Positions 1-12,252 of a stretch of DNA of 64,000 nucleotides are shown here, in pieces (the stretch's first letter is position 1; the number at the start of each line of letters is the position of its first letter). The DNA comes from Delphinapterus leucas (lineage: Eukaryota > Chordata > Mammalia > Artiodactyla > Monodontidae). The notes beneath the pieces were generated by a model that was given only the letters and a program-made list of their open reading frames with translations, was not told the origin of the DNA and made no database searches. The position numbers and the translations under genes were made by a program. Location of the stretch: the NCBI RefSeq assembly GCF_002288925.2, contig NW_022098000.1:17864889-17928888 (forward strand), read 5' to 3'.

Positions 1-349
1 CAGCTTCTAACAAAATTTTCGTAATTTATAGTGTCTAGTAGTTACCGTTTCTTCCCCAACTAGAATGTCTGCAGAGGTTTCCATCTGTTTGCTTGGTTTT
101 CCAAAGGCCTAGATCAGTGCCTGGAACAATCAATGATGAACCATCAAGGAAAATTACTTTTGCATAATTGTTGGAAATCATTGTGTGACACTCCATAGGG
201 GTGTGTTCTATCAGTGATACACTCTTGATGAGGAACTAAACAATGACAACAACAAAAGGATCTTGACAAAGAAATAAAGTGTAACCCATGGAGTAGAACA
301 AGGAAATTGTGGAAAAGTGGGACCGGATGCCTTAACCGTGTCATATATT
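1..349. other. Unassigned intergenic sequence
   Basis: I recognise no gene or repeat family here. It ends at the left TSD of the L1 fragment that follows. Confidence 0.5.
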
Positions 350-364
350 AAGACTGGACCTTTT

Positions 365-562
365 TATAAAATAGATAAAGAACAATGTCCTGCTGTATAG
401 CACAGGGAACTCTATTCAATATCTTGTAATAACCTATAATAGAAAAGAATCTGAAAAAGAATATATATATATATATATGTATAACTGAATCACTTTGCTG
501 TACACCTGAAACTAACACAACATTGTAAATCAACTATATTCCAATAATAATAATAATAATAA
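365..562 (+). mobile_element. L1 3' UTR fragment (cetartiodactyl L1), 5'-truncated
   Basis: This shows the recurring L1 tail found across the window: TAGCACAGGGAACTCTATTC, AACCTATAA, CACTTTGCTGTACACCTGAA, AACACAACATTGTAAATCAA, ending in (AAT)n. Direct repeats AAGACTGGACCTTTT flank it at 350-364 and 563-577, a perfect 15-bp TSD. A (TA)n run at about 460-478 lies inside. Confidence 0.9.
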
Positions 563-577
563 AAGACTGGACCTTTT

Positions 578-2679
578 AAAACTTAATAAACGGCACTTTC
601 CCTGGAGTGTTGCCTGGTACCAGTAGTCTCACGGGTGTCATCTGCATACTGGGACCAAAAAACAAAAACAGAATAAAAAAGCCAAGCTTCTAAAAATAAT
701 TTTGGTCAAACCTCATGATTTAGGAAAAGTCACCCTTCACTCTTTGTTCTCCTTCGAGCTACCTTTCTGAAAACTGGAAGTTATCGATGCTCAGCTCTGT
801 CTGCCTGGTGCAGATATGAGAACTAACACAGCCAAGGGGATTGGGGGAGATGGAGATGAGAAACACAGATAAAGCCCACGGGAGGTCAACCCCTCCACCC
901 TCTACTACACCAAGTCTCCCAGCCATACACCCTTGTTATAATTCATTTTGTGTACTGTGGCTCCTTTTATAGCCTCCCCATCCCTTTCCCCATGCTGTCA
1001 AGTTGCTAGGGAAACAGTAAAGGGCAGGGATATGGTTAGGGTGAGGAGGGATTAGAATGCCCAGGCTGGGTACAGTATGTTTAGGTTATGGGAGGGGAGG
1101 ATATATACTCCAGGAATTATTGTGATTGCTCTCATGTCTCTAATGGTCTGTAAATATAAATGCCAGAAGTTCAAGCCTCTTTCTGCTTTGCTGGAGTTCA
1201 CGAGCCTGACAAGACCGTCGGGTCCGGCTAGTGGGGAAAAACTGTCAGGCATTCAACTGAGCCGTATGAAATTCAACTGAATTGTTAAACACCTAGCTGG
1301 TATTTGAAATTTCTTCCCATCCAAGCATAGTTCTCTTCCTCCTGGCTCTTCCCTTCCCTCAGAAAAATCAAAGCTCCCTTTGATCTTTGCAAGATTACCA
1401 CCCAGTTACCACAGTATTGGCCCTACGGAGCCACTCATATTTGCAGCTAGATCCTCCGTTTTACCACGTAGCTAAGTACGAGCCCCGTGGCTCAAATATT
1501 TTCAGATCCAGGCTTTGCCTTTTTCCACATGTTGTGGCCCAGGGGAGAGGGTGGGAATGGAACACAGTGGCAGAGGATCCAGTCTGGCCGTTGCCATGGT
1601 AACTTGCTGTTGCGTGAAATCCCAGTGTGGATGGTTGAGTGGTACCCATGTGTAGCAAATGTTGCATTCATCTGTTCCTTCGCTCAACTCATCCAACAAA
1701 TTCTTATCCAACACCTAATATGTACCCCAAACTGTGCCACCGTGAGGAGAGTATTTATTTTTGTGTCTGCTGAAAGACGTTATTGAACCTTACAAAGATC
1801 CATAGATACAAACCCTGTCCGTAATGATCATCTATTTTTAGAAGAGAAGTGGAGTTCCTCCATTTGTAACTACAACACAATGTAAAAATTAATCCTTGAG
1901 TAGGAGAAACGTACGTTTAAAACATGAATTCACTTCAGAACAACAGGGAAAGAGAAGAGAAGGTGACACTGGCTTTCAGATCTGAAAGGAAGCTGCTGGA
2001 ACCAAGGTCAGTCTATGGCAAACTAAAAAATGGCATGAAGGTGGACCCCGCTCGCCTGCCCGCTTTCGTGCCTACTGCATACCCAGGCCAGCCCCAACCC
2101 ATCTTCATGCCCCCTACTCTTCTGAAGGCGGAGGGGCTGTAAAGTCAGACCCCTTCACCCCCACCTGGTCTTCAGTGTACTTTCACATTTTCCCTTTTTC
2201 CCCCATCAAGGTCTGATAATCTGCTCTCAGGAAATGACTCATACTAAGGTGTAAATTACCAGTATTGACACAGCACATTCCCCTGCAAGGAGATCGCTGC
2301 ACTTTAACAAGAGATAAGCCGCCTTTATCCACGTAAATGACGTTGGGCCTCAGGCTGCCGGGCGCTTGGAGGAGGAGGGAGAGAATTGCTAGAATTGCTA
2401 GGAGGGGCAGCTCCCCCAGCAATACACACCTCATCCGGATGCGGGGTCTACTCCCCCTTCTTTATGGGCTTATTTTAGGGCTTCCCTCCACTCAAGTGTA
2501 AGCTCTTTGGGGGCAGCTTTGCCCATCTTGTGTACCTCTACAACTGGTGTGTAGAACAGTGCCTGGCCTGGAATGGATAAGTAAGGGTTATTTGTTAAGT
2601 GAGGGTTTAGGGAACGTTGTCCGTTTCTAGGGCCTGGCAGCAAAACTGACGAAGAGAATGGGAGGCAAGAAAGCCTGAA
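578..2679. other. Intergenic, mostly unassigned
   Basis: No gene is supported. The segment around 1690-1770 (CAACAAATTCTTATCCAACACC and following) resembles an L2 3' end. The rest shows no family I recognise. Confidence 0.4.
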
Positions 2680-3175
2680 ATTTTTCAAATAAATATAACA
2701 TTTTTTCACATAAACTACATGTTCATTGTTGGAAAAACATATTTTAAACAGATAAGCAAAAATAAGAAAGCTAAAAGCATTCATAATCCTGTCCCCAGTC
2801 AATTATTGTTAACATAGTGACATAACCCCATTCAGATTTTTATCTATGTCTATATCTCTCTTGTATATATATACTTTAACAAAAAAAAAATCAGCGTCCT
2901 TAATGCTTTATGATTTTCTTTTTTTTAATATAATAAACCACAAACATCTTACCATGTAGTAACATATTTTATAATCATTTAAATGACTGTCTAACAGTCT
3001 AGCACCTTGCGGTACCAGAAGGCCCTGTTTTACCAATTCCCTATTGCTGGACATAGGTTGTTTCCAACTTTTCACTATTATTTACAAAAATACAGTTAAG
3101 AATGTCTTTATCGCTAAATCTTTGTGCTTGTTATTTCCTCATACAAGTGAAAATATCATGATTAAACACTGGCAA
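2680..3175 (-). mobile_element. Old L1-type remnant, antisense
   Basis: AT-rich text with the phrase CTATTGCTGGACATAGGTTG followed by TTTCCAACTTTTCACTATTA is typical of antisense 3' ends of old mammalian L1 elements. It is diverged, with no TSD visible. Confidence 0.5.
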
Positions 3176-5117
3176 TATTTATTGAATGCACTAGATATGT
3201 CGGGATATTTAACGTTACTGTATTTAATCCTCTCCCAAACCCTATTTTTACCAGATGAAGAAATGACCTAGAAGACACTGAGTAATTTGCCCGAAACTGT
3301 GAGTCATGTGTTTACTGTTTTGGATACACATTGCTGAATTGTCTTCCGGAAACACACTTTGGAATGCTTCAGGGAATAACTAGGAACCTGCTTCATCAGG
3401 TTCCTCTACTAAGGGAAACGGTACACAATCTCCTTCAGTGAACAATTCGCATGTTTTATTGACCCATCAAAATTTGTTTTCCCCTTACATTTACCCAAAA
3501 CCTTTTTGATAGTTTAATCACCTTGTACTTCCTAGCAGCAAGGCGTCTTTTGACTCGCTCTCTAAGTGAACCACACTCAAGAGATGCAGTGTGGTCCTGG
3601 GTTCAGAGTCCTAAAACACAGGCTTGACCCCTGAGTTCATCTCTTTTCCTGGGGTGGCATCCTCAGGCATATCAGTTCACTTACTCCAGCTTTGGTTTCC
3701 ATATAAAATGACAAAAATAATATTGGCCTAACTCATCTCCTAGGTTGCAATGAGAGGAGAAAATGGAATTGAAGGAGCTTTGCTGGAAAGAACAATGGAA
3801 TGTGAGGTAGTGTTATCAGTACCAACATCTTCATCTTTATCACGACCCTTAAATCTATTACCTGGTACTTTATTCAGGCCTTAGCCTTTTTAATAAGTAA
3901 AAGCAGTCAGAAAGAGGAAAAATAAAGATCGGAGGGAAAGGAAGATAGAAAAAAACAGAGGTCAGAATGGAATGGACTGTGGGATTGGGGGACATTTGAG
4001 GGAACACCCTGTAAGAAGGAGCAATTAATTGAAATTCAGAACAGGCTGAATGAAACCGGATTATACATTCCAGTGCCTGTATTCAGTGGGTAGTGCATTA
4101 GAGAAAGTACTCACAGGAAACCTAGCCAGACCTGCAAAAATCTGCGAGCCGCACCCATAATTAACTTTGCATCTCATTTTCTTAATCTTTAAAATGAAGA
4201 AGTTAAATTATATACTTGGACTCATTTAGTCCTGAATTCTACAATTATTGGAAGTATTTCTTATCAAATTCCTTTGTCCTCGGGACTTTGAAAATTTCTT
4301 TCCAAGACCCTGGACTTTAAGAAATCTGAAATCTCACCCTGCAGGGATAGAAGAATAGATTAATAGCGCCCTGTATCTGTTATTCCAGATGTGGTCCAAA
4401 AGGTATTTTGTCTTTCTGGCAACCACAACCCAGCATGAAGTGATGGTTTTACAGAGGATCCCATCCCTATCGCTAGCAAGGTCTAGCGAGCTTGAGAAAA
4501 TCCACTGTACAGAGTTGAATTTTTAAATTTAATGTCTGCTTGCTAATCAGTCATTCCCAAAGGAAAGAAAAAGAGGTTAATCTAATACAGGCCTTGAAAC
4601 AAAGTAGAAGATTAAAGTTAGCTTCTGAGTCAGGAAGTATTCAGAGTTGAGCACAAAGAGAAGGAAAATGGATAATAGATATTAAGCATGACATGTCAGA
4701 AAGAAATTTGAATGATTTCTAAATAGAACTATTCTCTCCCTTAATTTCTTAAAGATGCACTTCCCGCCCACCCGCACCCCCACCCCCAAGGATGGTAGGA
4801 AACTAATGGCTTTCCTTCCCTACCTTATTTAAACCTGAAAGCTGAATGTCATTTCACTGCCAAATTATTCTAACATTATTAACCTGGCTTTTAAAAGGCA
4901 AAATGGGATGTTCCTATGAATGGCTTGAGACAGTAAAAATGCAAACGCAAATTTACAAAGCTGTTAGTGCAGGGAGGGGGGCTGAGCCCTGAAGAGTGGG
5001 TCCTGAGGTTCACACACTGGTTTTCCCATTCTGTGGGAGCCAACAAAAGGGGTTCAGCCCAGGTATCTCAAATTCTTTGCGCGGAACCTATTCTCTTAAA
5101 GCCCATTATGCTAGATT
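3176..5117. other. Intergenic; MIR-like segment near 3565-3800
   Basis: The stretch at about 3565-3800 carries a degenerate MIR pattern (CATATCAGTTCACTTACTCC, later AATGAGAGGA). Nothing else is recognised and no coding frame is supported. Confidence 0.4.
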
Positions 5118-5132
5118 ACAAAGCTTTGTCTT

Positions 5133-5339
5133 TTTTTTTTCTTTTTTTTGCCGTACGCTGGCCTCACTGCTGTGGCCCCTCCCATTGCGGAGCACAGGCT
5201 CTGGACGCGCAGGCTCAGCGGCCATGGGTCACGGGCCCAGCCGCTCTGCGGCATGTGGGATTTTCCCGGACCGGGGCACGAACCCGTGTCCCCTGCATCG
5301 GCAGGCGGACTCTCAACCACTGCACCACCAGGGAAGCCC
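5133..5339 (-). mobile_element. CHR SINE, short type
   Basis: This is a tRNA-derived SINE read antisense: poly(T), then the full body, ending in ACCACCAGGGAAGCCC. A 15-bp TSD, ACAAAGCTTTGTCTT, lies at 5118-5132 and 5340-5354. The TSD contains the perfect palindrome ACAAAGCTTTGT. Confidence 0.95.
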
Positions 5340-5354
5340 ACAAAGCTTTGTCTT

Positions 5355-6220
5355 AAATCATTTAAACAAGAAGTTGGGCAATGACTTCTGTGAAGAAACC
5401 CAATTCCTGGAACCAAACAGATGAAAAAAATTTTTTAAACTGATAGGTGGCTACGTGTCTTGTAAGTGGTAGTTTGGAAAGAAATTTATTGGAAATGATG
5501 GGAAAGGAATGAAAGTTACTGAAGTGGATGGTCTCAGTTACAGAGGCTGACCCAGGTTTTAGGGGTTACCCTGAAGTTTTCTGTTGTGGGAAAATACCCA
5601 GGAAGTGACTGGGCCAAGCCCATCATTATTGGAGGCACGTAGAAGAAAGTCAGGATTAGCTGTGAATCTCTTCTGGGAACACTCTGGAAAGGGATAGTCA
5701 GGGTGCTGGGATCAGGCCAGCCCCGCATGGCCTCAGTTTGTAGGAATAGAGGGAAAAAAGGATGGTATGTAGGAAAAGCAGAGTGGTCCTGAGAATTCAA
5801 GTGGAAGGGAACAAAGGAAGGAGTAGCATAGTAAGTGTGGTGGCACCAGTTGTGACAGTCCTGTTCTGTGCAGGATTGAGCCCAGGGGTCCCTGTCAACC
5901 TCCCCACAAGTGGAGTGTACACACCTCTGAATAAAACAATTTCCCCTTCAGCCTGCTCTGAAATCCCCACCTATTTCCCTAAGAGTAAAAATGTATACCC
6001 CGGTGCAAAAGCAAATAAGCATTTTTGGGAATGTTGGAATAAATTAAACCTTGATTACTCATGAGTGTCTTGGAAAATTTGCATTTACCAGAAGTTATCC
6101 CTTTTGCAGGAATTCTGACGAAATAGGTACAGTTATTTCTGTATTAACAGTGGAGAGAAGGAGACAGGAAAATGCTTGCAAAGGTTTTCATTCATGAATG
6201 TGTTTAACAAGTGTTTACTG
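5355..6220. other. Intergenic, unassigned
   Basis: I see no recognisable gene or repeat. Short open frames on both strands lack support. Confidence 0.4.
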
Positions 6221-6655
6221 CAGCAATGTGTATGGACCTGGAGATTATCATACTGAGTGAAGTAAGTCAGACAGAGAAAGACAAATATCATATGATATCA
6301 CTTATATGTGGAACCTAAAAAAATGATACAAAGGAACTTATTTACAGAAACAGACTCACAGAAAACAAATTTATGGTTACCAAAGGGGTAAGGTGGTGGG
6401 GAGGGATAAATTAGGAGTTGGTGATTAACAGATACACACTACTATATATGAAATAGATAGCCAACAAGAACCTACTGTATAGCACAGGGAATTCTACTCA
6501 GTGTTCTGTAATAACCTATATGGGAAAACATCTGAAAAGGAATAGATAGATATATAGATAGATAGATAGATGTATAGTTGAATCACTTTGCTGTACACCT
6601 GAAACTAACACAACATTGTAAATCAACTGTACTCCAATATAAAATAAAAATTTTA
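6221..6655 (+). mobile_element. L1 3' UTR fragment, sense
   Basis: It begins at CAGCAATGTGTATGGACCTG and runs through GTGAAGTAAGTCAGACAGAG, CACTTATATGTGGAACCTAA and CACTTTGCTGTACACCTGAA to an A-rich tail. A GATA-type microsatellite (6544-6572) lies inside. A CHR SINE has landed in its tail. Confidence 0.9.
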
Positions 6656-6665
6656 AAAAGAACCC

Positions 6666-6885
6666 AGGGCTTCCCTGGTGGCGCAGTGGTTGAGAGTCCG
6701 CCTGCCGGTGCAGGTGACACGGGTTCGTGCCCCGGTCCGGGAGAATCCCACATGCCGCAGAGCGGCTGGGCCCGTAGGCCATGGCCGCTGAGCCTGCGCG
6801 TCCGGAGCCTGTGCTCCGCAACAGGAGAGGCCACAACAGTGAGAGGCCCGTGTACTGCAAAAAAAAAAAAACTTTGCAATGGGCC
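6666..6885 (+). mobile_element. CHR SINE, short type, inserted in an L1 tail
   Basis: The body runs from GGGCTTCCCTGGTGGCGCAG to GAGAGGCCCGTGTACTGC and poly(A). AAAAAGAACCC flanks it at 6655-6665 and 6886-6896 (11-bp TSD). The 3' TSD lies 15 nt after the main A run, so the tail includes ACTTTGCAATGGGCC. Confidence 0.92.
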
Positions 6886-6896
6886 AAAAAGAACCC

Positions 6897-7740
6897 TGAG
6901 TATTCTTTCAATGAACTATTATACATTATCTAGTGGACCTTTCAGAGTTAACTGATGCCATAGGATAGGTGCCTTTCATTGTCTTTGAGCCATTTTACAA
7001 CTTTATAAATTTCAGAAAACTGATAGTAATGCAAACGAATCTTGTCAATAAAGATGCAAATGAATTGTGCCCAGCTGAAATTCAATTGATTTCTCCCAAG
7101 TGGAAGAGACTGGTTTTGCATTTATTAGGAAATCCTCTTCAGTATTACCAATTGCCTGTTCAAACATCTATGTTCTATGGATTCTCCTTTGAACTGGTTG
7201 TAACATCTTACTGGTTTCCTCATTAATTGATGGCTTAAATAAAATCTTTGACATGTGTTCACTTTATAGTTGTAGGAGAGTCATAATTCTACCATTTTGA
7301 ATTTTTTTCTTTTAACATTGGAAAGGTACAAAAATTATTGATAACTAATTCCGTACTTAAAAGAATGAAAAAAATTTAGAGCAAGACTTATCTAATACAT
7401 GTAAGTAGATAAATTTACTGATGATAATTCCCAGCAAGCCCTCCCAAAGAATTGTAAAACCCGTCTGAGTCTATTTCCTTGCAGTCATTTCCCTCAGAAA
7501 AATCTATCAGTTCAATTTTTTTCCTAAAGAAATCTCACCTGAGCCATCCTTCCTCCTCTCTCACTGAGGATGATTTGCTCCACTGCAGTCCTGGGACTTT
7601 CCCTTCCCTCTCTGAATTTCTGGTCCCATGTTTTCCTCTTTCTTTTTTTAACCCCTTGTTTTTGAGAGGCACATCCTACAGTATCATTTGAGAAAGAGTT
7701 TACGAGGAATACATTTTTGAGACATTGCTAGTCTTAAAAT
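6897..7740. other. Intergenic, unassigned
   Basis: No gene or clear repeat is recognised. It may extend the old L1 to its right. Confidence 0.35.
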
Positions 7741-10140
7741 ATAGTCGTAGTCTACTCTTACTCCTGTTTTGTTTTTTTAATTTAGTTATTTATTTTTGGC
7801 TACTTTGGGTCTTTGTTGCTGTGTGCAGGCTTTCTCTAGTTGCGGCGAGCGGGGGCTACTCTTCGTTGCAGTGCTTGGGCTTCTCATTGCAGTGGTTTCT
7901 CTTGTTGCAGAGCATGGGCTCTAGGTGCTCGGGCTTCAGTAGTTGCAGCACGTGGGCTCAGTAGTTGTGGCTTGTGGGCTCTAGAGCACAGGCTCAGTCG
8001 TTGTGGCGCACGGGCTTAGTTGCTCCGTGGCATGTGAGATCTTCCCGGACCAGAGCTCGAACCTGTGTCCCCTGCACTGGCAGGCGGATTCTTAACCACT
8101 GCGCCACCAGGGAAGTCCCTTACTCCTGTTTTGTTTGGCTGGGTATAGAATTCAGCTCCCCCTCTACACACACAAAAATAATAGTAATAATTGTTTCTTT
8201 AGAATTGTGAATATGTTTTTTCATTGTCTTTTTTGCTTCCCATATGTATATTGAGAAGACAAATACCATTCTTATTCTTCCAGCAATGATCTAATTTTCC
8301 TCTTAGAAACATTTATGTTTTTTTCTCTTTATTCCCAATTTATGGGTATTTCATGATGAGACACATTTATATGAGTCATTTTTTTCTTTCATTGTACTGT
8401 GTCCTTGGTGTATTCTTTCTATCAGAAAACTCAAATTCTTCTCTTGTGAAATGTTTACTTGTATTATTTTAATACTCTTCTTCCTCCTCTCAGTTTTTTG
8501 GTTTTTTTAAAAATTTCTATTTCTGGAATTCTTATTATTTACTAGGTTGATTCTCCAAGTTTTTTAATTTTTCTCTTTACTTTTCAGGGTTTTTTTGTGT
8601 GGGTTTTTGTTTTTTTTTTTAGTTTTTACTCTATATCTAAGAAAATTTCTCTAACTTTATTTTCCAACCTTCCTTTATTTTCCTTCTCTCATATTTCAAA
8701 CTTCCAAGAATTCTGCTTGTCTTGAACTGCTCCTTTCACTAAGATGTTAGTCTTATTCTATGGATGCAGTAACTTCTCTTAATCCTCTGAAGATTTTAAT
8801 TATAGATTTAAATTTTTTTCTTCTATTCCCTGAATTATTGCTCTTTCCTAAAACGATTTCCTCAACTCAGGGAATCAGCTGAGTTCCACCTGGTTTCCTC
8901 TCCCTGAACCACAGGCTGGAAACTGTCTAAAGGCAGTAAACTGGAGAAATCAGAAGACTCACATCGTTTGCTTTCCCTGTTTCAGGGATCTGTGTGCTTC
9001 ACTGCCTGATGACCATTGTTTCAAGAACTGTTGTTTTATATATTTCATCAGGTTTTGGGTTGTTTCCATTAGGAAGGTAAATTTAGTCTCTCTTACTCTA
9101 TTTTAAGAAGAAACAAAAGTTCTGTGTATATGTACTTATTACTTTTGTAAAAACAGTTACATTTTTGAGATCTCATTGTTCTCATAGTTTATTCAATTTA
9201 TTTTCTTAGTTTTCTTGATATAGCATTTCTGTCACTTACTCCTACATTTATCTAACTGTAGTAGACTGTACATAGCAAACAATGTCTCAAAATAGTCCTG
9301 AGAGTGGCGAGCCTTGTTTTAAAGTTTCTAGTGTCTTTTAAAGTCACATAATGTGCTGACTTAGGGCTTGAAATACATTTTTTATTGTTGTTTGGTGAAG
9401 AAAGTGTTCTTCTATTATCGTTTTCCTATGTGTTTGCATGTTTGTCTGTGTCTCTAAATCAGAACTAATTCTTGAACTTCATTAAATGTCTTCTGGCCAT
9501 TGATTGAGATGAACATGTTTTTCCTTTGATCTGTATTAGTAGAATGCACTATCATAATATACGTCAAGTACTTAGCTTGCAAAATGAATTTCATTTGCTG
9601 TATTTTAATGTTTGGTTGAGTTATGTATTTTTAATATTTAACTTAAGATTTGTCAGCCCTATTCTTAAGTGAGATTGGATGTTAGATTTCTTCTTTAGTG
9701 CTCTCTTTGTAGGTTTTGGTACAATGTTACTTTGGCTTTCTAAAAGTAATTTGAAAGCTTTGTATATTTCTCAATGCTCTGGAACAGATTAAATAGCACT
9801 GGAATTACCTGTTACTTAAAGATTTGAAACAATTCACCCATGAAGGAATCTACGCTATATTTTCAACAGTGGCCAGCAGGTGCAGGAGTCAGGGAGGTGG
9901 GTAGTAGATCTTTAGTAATCTTTTCCATTTCTATTGTGGTGGTCATTCTGTTTCATGTCTTTTTATCTTCTGAGGTTAATTTTGTTCCGTAGAAAATTAT
10001 CCTCTTATCCAAGTCTCCAAATACATTTGCATATTGTCTTGCAAGGTGCTGTTTAATAGTGCTTTAAACATCCTCAGAATGTGTGGTTATTTCTGATTTC
10101 TCATTCATAATTATATCGATGACTGGTGTTGGTTTTTACT
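7741..10140 (-). mobile_element. Old L1/HAL1-like remnant, antisense, split by a SINE
   Basis: T-rich antisense LINE text. GGCTGGGTATAGAATTCAGC at about 8138 and the 9290-10140 block (TTCTGGCCATTGATTGAGAT, then GTAGGTTTTGGTACAATGTT, then CAATTCACCCATGAAGGAAT) match the phrasing of antisense L1 ORF2 reverse-transcriptase text. It is heavily decayed, with no open frame. The CHR SINE at 7775-8118 interrupts it. Boundaries are approximate. Confidence 0.55.
7775..8118 (-). mobile_element. CHR SINE, long type
   Basis: This is the long variant with repeated GCTCAGTAGTTG-type blocks, ending in GCGCCACCAGGGAAGTCC. An 18-bp TSD, CTTACTCCTGTTTTGTTT, lies at 7757-7774 and 8119-8136. Confidence 0.93.
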
Positions 10141-10160
10141 TTTGTCTTCTTCATTAAGCT

Positions 10161-10245
10161 GGGTCAGGGTTAGCATATGGTTAAGATATAATGGGCTCCC
10201 AGGTAAAAATGCCTGGATTCAAATCATATCTCAATTACCATTTGT
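10161..10245. repeat. 85-bp MIR-like block, copy 1 of a direct repeat
   Basis: It matches 11279-11363 at 83 of 85 positions with no indel. The text (TGGTTAAGATATAATGGGCT, later GCCTGGATTCAAATC) resembles a MIR core. Flanks differ between copies. Confidence 0.85.
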
Positions 10246-11278
10246 CCTTGGTGTCTGCATCTATAAGCGAGTGTATCCATTAGGACAAACTAGGTTATAC
10301 CAAGGAAATAAACAACGTCAACATCTCCCTGACTTGCCCTCCACCATGCTGCATGTTCACTGCCGGTCAGCCTCATCCCTTCTTTGTGTCACATTCTCTC
10401 TAGGACCTCAGCTAACAGAGCAGTCTCTTTTTGGAATCTTGCCTCTTATCAGAGAGGGAAAATAAAAGAACACAGAGGCTCAGATGCTGGCTCTTAAAAC
10501 TTCTGTTCAGAAATGATATACATCACTTCTGCTGGGATTTCACCAGCCACAGCAAGACATGGCCAAGCCTGCATCAATGAGGCAGATAAATTTAATCCTT
10601 TCTATGGAGGGACAGCAAATATCTTGAGGGATTCTACAGTCTACTGGAGTAGATGACATTAATAAGTTTGTCAGGATCAATCCACGCCTATGCATGTGCT
10701 TAAGCATAGTAAAGACTTACTAAAGTATTCCATTCAACAAATATTACAGAACACCTGTTACATGCTATGCATTATTCCAGGGGTAGAATGTAAGTACAGG
10801 GGTTCTTAGTTACAGATTTATTCTAGCCAGTTTAATCTGAAGAATTGAACAATTCCTGTGTATTAGCTATCTCCCGGAATCTGTGGGAGGCCCAGAGAAT
10901 CTGTATGGAGGCTACCGATGCACGAACAGTTCCCAGTTCAACCACAAGCCTACTCCAGGCAGAGCTCACCACCCCACAACGGGCATGAACATGACAGACT
11001 GTGCCCACATTGCTGGGTGTCAGATGCCAGAACTTTCACCACTCCTGTCTTCTAAAAGCTTGATGCCTTCGCCACCATCCTGGCTACAAGATGCATTCCT
11101 CATGGAACCTGCTTCTTCATATTATCGCTCCTCAATCAGCCTCACACAGGTTAGTGTCACTGGTAGAGCCTGGGCCACTTGCCTGAACTGAAGTTGCAAG
11201 GAAAGATACATGAGTTCTGCATTCTGTCTTCAAGATATAGGACTCATAATGAAGAGAAGTGGCCACATTTTTACAGGT
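10246..11278. other. Intergenic; L2-like tail near 10730-10800
   Basis: CATTCAACAAATATTACAGA and following text resembles an L2 3' end. Nothing else is assigned. Confidence 0.4.
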
Positions 11279-11363
11279 GGGTCAGGGTTAGCATATAGTT
11301 AAGATATAATGGGCTCCCAGGTAAAAATGCCTGGGTTCAAATCATATCTCAATTACCATTTGT
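11279..11363. repeat. 85-bp MIR-like block, copy 2 of a direct repeat
   Basis: This is the second copy of 10161-10245, 1,118 bp away in the same orientation, with two substitutions (A for G in CATATAGTT, G for A in CTGGGTTC). Confidence 0.85.
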
Positions 11364-12004
11364 AATTACCAGATGACCACATGCATGATAAACATCTACC
11401 ACCTAGTATGAGGATAAAGGTATATGGACAAAGGCTGTCACCCTTTATAGTTCAACAGAGATACTGATATCAATTAGAATTTAATCAAATATAAACATGT
11501 AAGGAATTGTATACAGTTCTATGAGAGCTTAGCATGTTCAGGCCTAGATAGATGGTCAAAGTTTCCCTGAGGAAATGGTAATTGAGTTGAGAGCTGAAGA
11601 AAATGCGGGGTAGGGGTTTATCAGACTGAAGGTGAGGGAAAAGCATAAGAGGCAGAGGGAAGGATTTGGGCAAAGGCTCGTCTTAGGAAAGAGCTGGGAA
11701 CCTCATGAGGGACTGAGAAGTCCTCAAGTCAGGCAGGTGGAAATACACTGGAGAGGTGGGCAGGGCTGCCCCTCGGAGTCCCCCTCAGGGCTCTGAGACT
11801 CTCTCCTTGCCTGGGGAAGGGGCGGCATCCCCACCCCTTGTGAGTCAGGTAGTGAACAAGGAAACAGGGACGTGTATAATTGTAAACTTTCCCCAGGGGC
11901 TCTCGTGCACCCTCAGGATTTGGAAGGTCAGTCTGGCCTAGCACTCCCCCTTCAAGTGACTTTTCCAAAGGTATCAGTAAGGGCAGCGAAAGAAAAGGAG
12001 TGAT
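11364..12004. other. Intergenic, unassigned
   Basis: No gene or repeat is recognised. Open frames on both strands at 11729-11968 overlap each other and lack support. Confidence 0.4.
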
Positions 12005-12200
12005 TGTTCTTTAAATACCTACCATTTGCCAAGCACTGTGCTTATGGGCTTTACAGAGATGACCTCATCAGTGGGTGTATTTACAGCAAGGAGGGAATAA
12101 ATTCCCAGCAAGGTTAAGTAACTTGCTCAAGGCCATGCATGTAATGAGGAATAGCAACAGGCTTTGTGCTCACAGCTCTCTGGTTCCAAACTCCAAAGTC
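12005..12200 (-). mobile_element. MIR-like SINE remnant
   Basis: AGGTTAAGTAACTTGCTCAA preceded by GCCAAGCACTGTGCTTATGG is the antisense pattern of a MIR. Confidence 0.55.
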
Positions 12201-12252
12201 TTTCCATAATACTGTGTAACCAACAGCAGGTTGGGGGAATGAGGTTCCAGGC

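Noticed and set aside
5133..5339. tRNA gene suggested by A- and B-box-like sequences in SINE heads
   Set aside because: These are tRNA-derived SINE heads; no intact cloverleaf or tRNA 3' end is present.
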